64,000 nt of DNA. Source: Tanypteryx hageni (lineage: Eukaryota > Arthropoda > Insecta > Odonata > Petaluridae). The stretch lies in assembly GCA_028673005.1 (NCBI GenBank), contig CM054112.1, forward strand, positions 25,781,624-25,845,623. Reading direction: 5' to 3'. Every line of letters begins with the position of its first letter. Position 1 is the first letter of the stretch. The notes below the pieces were generated by a model, which was not told the origin of the DNA, searched no databases, and saw only the letters and a program-made list of their open reading frames with translations. Of the stretch, positions 61,101 through 64,000 are shown piece by piece. Position numbers and translations under genes: made by a program.

Positions 61101-63687
61101 GTATTATTACTGTTTATTATAAATATAGTCAATGCCGTTGCTCACACCTTACAATCAAATGTAAGTATATTTATTTATCTTACTGGAATTCAAACTGTTG
61201 CGCATCGAAAGCTGTCATAGAATTTGGCATGATCGTCTACTTAGTCATTATACGCAATTTTAGTAGATTCTATGAAAGAGGTTTCCAAGTTTTATTATTG
61301 TTGCTGTTAATTATCAGATGAATTACAGTTAACACCGTTGCTCACACCTTCGAATCAGACGTATCTTATGTTAGCGGAATTCAAACAGTTGCGTCGTCAT
61401 CGAATTTTGCGAATTGACTAAGCAGACGATATCGTCTGCCTAGTCAGTGTACGTACTTTTAATGCATTCTATGAAAGAGGGTTTTAACATGCATACAAAA
61501 ATGACAATGGCTATAGCAAAATATAAAATAAACAAGAAAAATTAATATGAACTTCTTTTATACTGTCGGCTCCTAACTTTAACGTACCTGCCATTTAAAT
61601 GATCCGTAAAAGCTACGACGTCTGCTACATCTGAACTTTAAATCGATTGCAGCACCAAGAAGTGCTATTAAAACAAGGAGTTCAAGAAGTTTAGTGTAGT
61701 CAGAATTCGTAAAAACCTCTAATAAGACCGGTGTTGGTATCTTAAGAACTAGTTGCAAATTATGATCAAAACGAATTTGCTGTAGCATGCAATCATGCTA
61801 TGAACCTGGTGGGTTGTTAAAACTCGATTGTTTTATGTACCGCCGTTTCCTTTGGATAAGAACCCATTTACTTTTAACTACGTGTTAAAATATATAAATA
61901 ACCTTCAACAGCAATTTAAATTACAGCTCCGGGCAATCGCTGTAAGAAGGGAGCGTTTTTCAGACATCGAGTGCCTTATCAGTGGAATATAGGAGGTATG
62001 CTATGGAAACAAGACATTTTTCAGCGATGGCGTCGTACGAGGATGCCAAATTTTTCCTCAGGCTCGCATTTAAGCCGAGGGTGATTTTTTTCACGATAGA
62101 TTTTGACAAAAAGTATCGGCTTATATTCGGGCAGATACGGTATTAATGCACTACACTCAGAAACATGTGTTACTTGCTACGATCTTTTGACTACTAGTAG
62201 TAGCAGTAATTCACATCATTCATTATAAGTAGGGTGCATGTGCATCTACCAGAAAGATAACTGCGCTGCAGACCCTGCATTATCATACTTCAGAGGCTTT
62301 GGCCAGCAACTGCTGCTGCACATTTGCCAGATGTTGCCGAACGCATCGTATTGGTTGGTAATAATGTAAACCTGTATATTTATATGTATTTCTACATCTA
62401 CACCATTCTTATCTCCTGATTTTTACTATTTTTTCTGCTGCGTATCCCTTGAAATCTTTTGTATACCACACTTTCGGAAACACTGCGCTAGAAATTATAT
62501 ATGTATATAATTTATCTGATATTCAAAGCCATAAAATCTTATAATTCCTTTGTTCCATAGAATAAATTGTAATATGCCTAATCACTGGACGTTAGTCATA
62601 GAACATGTTTAATTGTCAAGTAGTTTTTTGCAAGTAAATAACATAATCACTATTATTTGAATTGAGACCATAAGGTATTTTCTGTCTCATAATCCATTAA
62701 TAACATAAAAGAATGTATTGAGAAATTAATTAAGTTCATAATAAATATTCAAGAGCACTTGAATTGGAGACACCTGAGACAAGTATTTTGTAAGTGCTTG
62801 TTCTTAAATTTTTACAGCCATAAGACAAGCTTGATAATTCCCTGTTGAATAATAAATATTGTTTGACTTTTTCCTCAGTTAGGAAGTTCTGTATTGGAAG
62901 GTTACAGTGTTTTAGAACATGTACAATAACTCTTTAATTCTATATTCTTTAAAAAATTTTGATTGCAGGGTTATTGGTGCATAACTATTTCATTACCATA
63001 AATGTACTTATTTGCAAAGTTGTTTAAATAGATACTAATGTACAAACTAAATCTGTAATAATTTGTTTTTATACCTAAGCAGGGATGTAACTAGCAAGCC
63101 AACTTTGAGAAGGGGGGGGGGCAGGAGGACTAACTATATTTGGAGGGGCACACTAAAATTAAAAAATATTAATATGAAATTTTTTAAACTTTTTTGCTGC
63201 AATTGTTACACAAATGGAAATTATTTATTAAGGATAAAAACATGAAATACTTGATAAATTTAGTTTTAAAATCAAGTATTCAGCAGGTGGGCCGAAGGAG
63301 GGCTGAGGACTTAAAAAGTGGGACCAGGGTTCTCCCCCCTAGTTAAATCCCTGTACCTAAGAGATTAGCTCTTGAAAATGGATTTCAGTCCATATGAATT
63401 TCATTTTATGCTAAAATTGTTGGATCCATAATGCTTTTTTGAACTTGAATTATGCATTCAATCTTTGTTTTTTTTTATGGTTGAAGATTTTGGCCTTGGG
63501 CAATCAAGTTGGAAGAACATATGTATGGGATTTGGATGTTGAGGATCCAGGGCAGGCAAGATGCCTGACCTTAGCACATCCTAGATGCGTGGCAGCAATT
63601 AGGCAGACCAGCCTTAGCCGTGATGGGAGTGTTTTGCTCTGTGTTTGTGATGATGGCACAATATGGAGATGGGACAAAATAGCTTGA
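34692..63687 (+). CDS. EED: Polycomb protein EED (extra sex combs orthologue), 8 coding exons
   Basis: The WD40-repeat subunit of Polycomb repressive complex 2. It scaffolds EZH2/E(z) and reads H3K27me3 to stimulate H3K27 methylation in the nucleus. CDS = 34692-34790, 35221-35363, 35906-36077, 36252-36387, 38046-38209, 57488-57727, 57960-58112, 63487-63687 (1308 nt, 435 residues plus stop; human EED is 441). All introns are GT-AG and phases agree. Residues 1-80 form a Ser/Thr-rich then Lys/Arg-rich tail. The beta-propeller begins at about residue 81 ([14 protein letters not shown]) and runs through [60 protein letters not shown] and ALGNQVG to the C-terminal WRWDKIA. The H3K27me3 cage equivalents of human F97, Y148, W364 and Y365 are F93, Y144, W358 and F359. 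I see no disabling change. The first ATG was chosen because it starts the only frame joining exon 2 in phase. Confidence 0.97.
35221..35363 (+). CDS. EED: EED coding exon 2
   Basis: Residues 34-81: [30 protein letters not shown]. The basic [11 protein letters not shown] stretch corresponds to the GRKSWGKGKWKSKK segment of vertebrate EED and is a plausible nuclear-localisation or nucleic-acid-binding patch. Acceptor TATAG, donor GTAAGT; ends in phase 2. Confidence 0.9.
35906..36077 (+). CDS. EED: EED coding exon 3
   Basis: Residues 81-138, first WD repeat: [16 protein letters not shown], then [17 protein letters not shown]93 in PLFGAQF is the first aromatic-cage residue. Acceptor CACAG, donor GTATCC. 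Phase 0 end. Confidence 0.97.
36252..36387 (+). CDS. EED: EED coding exon 4
   Basis: Residues 139-184: [36 protein letters not shown]144 is the second cage residue. Acceptor CTTAG, donor GTATAT. The preceding intron is only 174 bp. Confidence 0.97.
36664..36947. mobile_element. hAT MITE (CAGTGGTTCCC type) in EED intron 4, 284 bp
   Basis: Left CAGTGGTTCCCAAACTTTTT and right (inverted) CAGTGGTTTCCAAACTGG. The flanking 8-mers TTTGACAT and GTCCACAT agree at only 5 of 8 positions, so the target duplication has decayed. Confidence 0.7.
36948..38045. other. Rest of EED intron 4
   Basis: AT-rich intron sequence. I recognise no further gene, RNA or delimited repeat. Confidence 0.6.
38046..38209 (+). 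CDS. EED: EED coding exon 5
   Basis: Residues 184-238: [46 protein letters not shown]. This is the most conserved part of the propeller. Acceptor ACTAG, donor GTAAGT, followed by the 19.3-kb intron. Confidence 0.98.
38210..39805. other. Start of EED intron 5, unassigned
   Basis: AT-rich intron. A 120-codon open frame at 38345-38707 has hydrophobic, low-complexity composition with no domain I can name. I treat it as chance. No delimited repeat is seen. Confidence 0.5.
39806..40718. mobile_element. pogo/Tigger-like element, 913 bp, rearranged inside
   Basis: TA flanks (39804-39805, 40719-40720). The ends are CACCCAATCCCTGATAAACA and, inverted, CACCCATTCCCAAACTAACA, with AACACGA words repeated in both subterminal zones. 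Inside, on +, an acidic tail like the C terminus of Tigger proteins ([20 protein letters not shown], stop near 40065) lies upstream of an N-terminal HTH piece ([20 protein letters not shown], about 40360-40420), the reverse of normal order. Confidence 0.65.
40905..41560. mobile_element. TIR element of the CCGTATCTGCCCG family, copy B, truncated
   Basis: The left end is degenerate (GTATATGCCCAAATGTAAGCC). The interior TTTATGCTGAAGTGTGACGG matches copy C at 60930, and 41385-41530 (GGTAACAACGGCAACAAAAT, ATATTCTAGCTT) matches copy A. The right terminus is missing, and the copy breaks off into the tandem repeat at 41567. Confidence 0.6.
41567..42150 (+). repeat. Tandem repeat, about 220-bp monomer, 2.6 copies
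   Basis: The word ATTTTTATCT starts at 41570, 41792 and 42011 (periods 222 and 219). Each unit continues with ATTATGTGRTCT, TTGTAGTAAATG-like and GATCATATAAGAGC-like words. Units differ by scattered substitutions. Confidence 0.85.
42380..42774 (+). pseudogene. hAT transposase remnant, upstream half
   Basis: The + strand encodes [36 protein letters not shown], and then [12 protein letters not shown], stopping exactly where a Tigger element is inserted. The coding sense resumes at 45207 in the other half. Family: hAT with a DUF659 domain. Confidence 0.6.
43108..43356. mobile_element. hAT MITE with CAGTGGCGTAGCC ends, 249 bp
   Basis: Left CAGTGGCGTAGCCAGGGGGG and right (inverted) CAGTGGCATAGCCAGAGA, with C-rich/G-rich subterminal runs. 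No clear target duplication. Immediately left, CTATGCCACTG (43093-43103) is a facing end of a second, related element. Confidence 0.75.
43470..43640 (-). repeat. Dispersed repeat (ACTTTCTCCATATAC), copy 1
   Basis: TTTTACTTTCTCCATATAC, TAGTATAGGGGAAAGTATTG and GAACACGTTTTGA recur in inverted orientation at about 55380-55575. Confidence 0.65.
45207..45653 (+). pseudogene. hAT transposase remnant, downstream half (DUF659)
   Basis: After the inserted Tigger, the + strand gives NTPYKRI, a damaged ATDGWSN site (a few bases deleted near 45272) and then an open 126-codon frame: [68 protein letters not shown]. These are the DUF659/RNase H-like hallmarks (TDNA.NMK, GCAAH.LNLL) of hAT proteins. The frame ends in unrelated sequence at about 45600-45653. 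A further short coding-like stretch ([19 protein letters not shown], about 45810) may or may not belong. Confidence 0.8.
45991..47254 (-). mobile_element. mariner transposon, 1264 bp, TA target
   Basis: TA at 45989-45990 and 47255-47256. Ends CAAGGTGTGTTTCAAGACTA and, inverted, CAAGGTGCGTCTATTAAGTT. The length is normal for a full mariner. The transposase is on the minus strand. Confidence 0.9.
46056..47068 (-). pseudogene. mariner transposase, inactive (second catalytic Asp replaced)
   Basis: N-terminal HTH region at 47068-46860 ([36 protein letters not shown]). The linker at 46850-46620 contains a TGA and a TAA in the reading sense (near 46793 and 46651). The catalytic domain is open at 46595-46056: [20 protein letters not shown], then [19 protein letters not shown] and [20 protein letters not shown]. 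Family pattern DD34D: the first Asp (TSDESW) and the third (SPDLAPADY) are there, but LLHDN reads LLHNN, so the second metal-binding Asp is Asn. With the stops and a frameshift, the copy is dead. Confidence 0.92.
47811..48759. mobile_element. Harbinger/PIF-like element, 949 bp, TAA target
   Basis: TAA at 47808-47810 and 48760-48762. Ends AGGTATGTTTTTGCTGGTG and, inverted, AGGTACATTTTTGCTGGTG, extending into CTGGGA..T..GTCCCAG on both sides. A 3-bp TAA target with long ends and a MADF/Myb-like remnant inside fit a PIF/Harbinger derivative. Confidence 0.65.
48158..48290 (+). pseudogene. MADF/Myb-SANT-like domain fragment
   Basis: The + strand reads [11 protein letters not shown], then after a one-base shift [20 protein letters not shown] and [16 protein letters not shown]...K...W.EI is the MADF pattern. 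Harbinger elements encode such a DNA-binding partner beside the transposase. Only this piece survives. Confidence 0.55.
48763..49822. other. Intron 5 spacer with a (GT/AT) microsatellite
   Basis: No gene is seen. About 49555-49606 is a GTGTGTGT/ATATATGTAT microsatellite. The rest is unassigned AT-rich intron. Confidence 0.55.
50257..52666 (-). mobile_element. Tigger/pogo transposon, 2410 bp, TA target
   Basis: TA at 50255-50256 and 52667-52668. Ends CAGTCAAACTCGGATATAAC and, inverted, CAGTCAAACTCGTTTATAAC, each followed by GAGC. Further GCTCGTTATA words lie in the subterminal regions. It carries a nearly intact transposase on the minus strand. Confidence 0.92.
50631..52038 (-). pseudogene. 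Tigger transposase with one stop and one frameshift
   Basis: Starts [20 protein letters not shown] at 52038. It has a CENP-B/pogo HTH (residues about 1-60), a second Tc5-type HTH ([19 protein letters not shown] to [11 protein letters not shown]), and the DDE_1 domain with [13 protein letters not shown] (first Asp), [13 protein letters not shown] (second) and [19 protein letters not shown] (third). An acidic C-terminal tail ends [15 protein letters not shown] at 50631. An in-frame TAA lies at about 51614-51616, between the DNA-binding and catalytic parts. An extra T in a T-run near 51165 shifts the frame just before the third catalytic block. Otherwise it is open over about 470 codons, which implies relatively recent loss. 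Confidence 0.93.
53113..53139 (-). ncRNA. Hammerhead-ribozyme-like core in the inverted Penelope tail
   Basis: Minus strand CTGACGA (53139-53133), one unpaired T, a six-pair stem GCCCAC/GTGGGC closed by CTT, then GAAA (53116-53113). This is the CUGANGA - stem II - GAAA core, independent of the element at 9974-10000 but with the same single extra base before stem II. The equivalent place in the right arm (about 54113) lacks the CTGACGATG block. Confidence 0.65.
53467..54057 (+). CDS. Penelope C-terminal fragment with GIY-YIG endonuclease domain
   Basis: A 196-codon frame open from within the spacer to a stop at 54055-54057. It holds the end of the RT thumb/linker ([32 protein letters not shown]), then the GIY-YIG domain: [44 protein letters not shown] and Y-I-G sit 9-10 residues apart, with Arg and His/Glu following as in the nuclease family. 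The CXHC pair (CSHC) is typical of Penelope GIY-YIG. RT is absent, so the copy is 5' truncated. The last 69 codons recur on the minus strand at 53405-53199 with one residue change (T/A). Confidence 0.85.
   Translation: MRKHNFNKTLSNATSLKLDNKKEDKYVKLPYFLPPLNRGLNKIFKHKNYTITYTNPYNLKILLGSIKDRTESLNKSGIYKIQCSHCDKKYIGQTRRKLITRFKEHMAHYKYNRFEKSSVANHIFETGHSIHVNDLALITLANNSLNSLENLHIYKNRDTLMNTDTDFNKTLYKLTDLNDTHAEKSFRVSLVSRSSS
54246..55105. mobile_element. piggyBac-like MITE, 860 bp, TTAA flanks
   Basis: TTAA at 54242-54245 and 55106-55109. Ends CCCTTCAAACCCGGAGGACG and, inverted, CCCCACAACGCCGTCTGATG. Subterminal ACGTCAGAT/CATCAGACG words recur on the right. No transposase. The end similarity is modest. 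Confidence 0.55.
55380..55575 (+). repeat. Dispersed repeat (CTATACTACRTATGGAGAA), copy 2
   Basis: Two facing copies of TTTCYCYATACTACRTATRTGGAGAA bracket this block (about 55387 and 55548). The outer sequence matches 43470-43640 in inverted orientation. Confidence 0.6.
55760..56000 (+). repeat. Dispersed repeat with a GAATCGAACCCAG core, copy 3
   Basis: Matches 4380-4615 (inverted) over almost its full length (AATAATAAGAATAAGAAACT, CTTGCAGGTCGA, CTTATGGGGAATGTAAATC, TTTCGTAAATGGC) and 3380-3600 over its core. Confidence 0.65.
56147..56185. mobile_element. Miniature TACAGGGT palindrome
   Basis: TATACAGGGTTGCATGACTT runs directly into AAACACCCTGTATA, a near-palindrome of TACAGGGTG-type ends seen in Tc1/mariner-related elements. 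Too short to classify. Confidence 0.4.
56276..57278. mobile_element. piggyBac-like MITE, 1003 bp, TTAA flanks
   Basis: TTAA at 56272-56275 and 57279-57282. Ends CCATTTTAGTGCCAGCTGG and, inverted, CCCTTTGAGTGCCACACC. It contains an internal direct repeat of about 85 bp (ATCTGTGCAATTACTG... to GTGTATGTGATTTTTC) at 56795-56870 and 57136-57208. It ends 209 bp before EED exon 6. Confidence 0.7.
57488..57727 (+). CDS. EED: EED coding exon 6
   Basis: Residues 239-318: [33 protein letters not shown], then [20 protein letters not shown] and LGDFVLSK. Acceptor TCCAG, donor GTATTT. Confidence 0.98.
57960..58112 (+). CDS. EED: EED coding exon 7
   Basis: Residues 319-369: [47 protein letters not shown]358-F359 take the place of the human W364-Y365 cage pair. 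Acceptor CACAG, donor GTTGGT (weaker than the others). Confidence 0.97.
58148..58195. repeat. (TA)n microsatellite
   Basis: An uninterrupted AT/TA run of nearly 50 bp, 36 bp inside EED intron 7. Confidence 0.95.
59640..60835 (-). pseudogene. hAT-Buster transposase remnant (ZBED5/FAM200-like)
   Basis: The N-terminal BED-type finger region ([40 protein letters not shown] and [13 protein letters not shown]) and the early core ([36 protein letters not shown]) are open at 60833-60360. A middle piece is at 60195-59923 ([30 protein letters not shown]). A dimerisation-like tail follows near 59700 (LPFPTCT, ELGF/SWGSW). Frames change and stops intervene, and much of the catalytic core between is missing. 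It resembles the domesticated ZBED5/FAM200/SCAND3 group of vertebrates. Confidence 0.8.
60930..62140. mobile_element. TIR element of the CCGTATCTGCCCG family, copy C (1211 bp)
   Basis: TA (60928-60929, 62141-62142) flanks CCGTATCTGCCCGAATAAAA and, inverted, CCGTATCTGCCCGAATATAA, the best preserved ends of the family. GTTGCTCACACCTT occurs twice inside (about 61137 and 61337), showing an internal direct repeat of about 200 bp. Confidence 0.8.
63080..63353. mobile_element. hAT MITE, 274 bp, perfect TSD, 133 bp before the last EED exon
   Basis: TACCTAAG at 63072-63079 and 63354-63361 is an exact 8-bp target duplication. Ends CAGGGATGTAACTAG and, inverted, CAGGGATTTAACTAG, with G-run/C-run subterminal blocks. 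Confidence 0.9.
63487..63687 (+). CDS. EED: EED coding exon 8 with stop codon
   Basis: Residues 370-435: [53 protein letters not shown], then TGA at 63685-63687. Acceptor TGAAG has a T-run a little upstream. Confidence 0.97.
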   Translation: MLALGNQVGRTYVWDLDVEDPGQARCLTLAHPRCVAAIRQTSLSRDGSVLLCVCDDGTIWRWDKIA

Positions 63688-63943
63688 TGTTACTTGTGAA
63701 AATCATAATAGATGTTTTGGTTTTATACTTTCCCTTGCCTTGTGGATATTAGAGGGCTATGAGCTGTGTTTAAAGATTCCCTAATATTTTTGGGATTCAC
63801 TTGAATCATTCCAACAGACTATTAAGTGAGGTATGCAGTATATTGTATTCTCGCATGAATTTGAATCGTGTATTAAATTATTTCATTAATGTGTGAGTAA
63901 ATTTTGAGACTTGCTTTTTAGCAATGGTTTCCCAATATTGAGC

Positions 63944-63954
63944 ATTAAAATAAA
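63944..63954 (+). promoter_or_regulatory. Candidate polyadenylation signals for EED
   Basis: ATTAAA (63944-63949) overlaps AATAAA (63949-63954), about 260 bp after the EED stop, followed by a T-rich stretch near the window end. A good candidate for the 3' end; unproven. Confidence 0.55.
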
Positions 63955-64000
63955 TTAATGAGGTTTATGTAGTGAAATTTATCTTAACAAAGCTATGATC

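Larger units (their letters stand above)
58207..62485 (-). mobile_element. Buster-like hAT transposon in EED intron 7, 4279 bp
   Basis: CTCTAGAA (58199-58206) and CGCTAGAA (62486-62493) are near-identical 8-bp duplications around ends CAGTGTTTCCCAAATTT and, inverted, CAGTGTTTCCGAAAGTG. It carries a ZBED5/SCAND3-like transposase remnant on the minus strand and a nested TIR element (60930-62140). Without the nested copy it would be about 3.07 kb. Confidence 0.85.

Overview
This is animal nuclear DNA, most likely from an arthropod. It is AT-rich, intron-bearing and very rich in transposable elements (TEs). The TE mix is hAT, pogo/Tigger and jerky-like, mariner, piggyBac-like and Harbinger-like DNA transposons, Penelope-like retroelements, Jockey-type and RTE-like LINEs, and tRNA-derived SINEs. 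The class within arthropods cannot be fixed from the sequence. There are no operons, bacterial genes, CRISPR arrays or classical tRNA/rRNA genes.

The one host gene I can support is EED (the extra sex combs orthologue), the WD40 subunit of Polycomb repressive complex 2. It lies on the + strand from about 34.5 kb to about 63.95 kb. I could thread eight coding exons: 34692-34790, 35221-35363, 35906-36077, 36252-36387, 38046-38209, 57488-57727, 57960-58112 and 63487-63687. All junctions are GT-AG and in phase. They give a 435-residue protein that is collinear with vertebrate EED. Intron 5 is about 19.3 kb and intron 7 about 5.4 kb, and both are packed with nested transposons; introns 1, 2, 3 and 6 are 174-542 bp.

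Layout. 1-34 kb is intergenic TE mosaic. It holds a truncated hAT (1-1663), a pogo-like MITE (2322-3244), a piggyBac-like MITE (5189-6273), a near-complete hAT with a perfect target duplication (7081-9856) inserted into a Penelope-like element (to 11463), and a jerky-like pogo transposase (11464 to about 13.4 kb). It continues with a long direct repeat (14.4-15.5 kb), a GC-richer Jockey-like LINE (17.9-22.9 kb) followed by two SINEs at the same repeated 11-bp target (to 23.6 kb), several TIR elements (24.9-31.2 kb), an inverted RTE-like LINE remnant (32.2-33.6 kb) and a hAT MITE (33815-34148) just upstream of EED. Inside EED intron 5 are a pogo-like element, a 222-bp tandem repeat, a three-level nested hAT/Tigger/hAT-MITE stack, a mariner, a Harbinger-like element carrying a MADF remnant, a 2.4-kb Tigger inserted in a palindrome, a Penelope element with inverted arms and two piggyBac-like MITEs. 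Intron 7 holds a 4.3-kb Buster-like hAT, itself carrying a nested TIR element, and a small hAT MITE close to the last acceptor.

I see no undescribed gene system here. The points most worth following are the hammerhead-ribozyme-like cores in two Penelope elements (one arm has lost exactly the ribozyme core), the repeated 11-bp retroposon target, the Tyr-to-Phe aromatic-cage position in EED, and the YY1/Pho-like motif and uORF at its 5' end.
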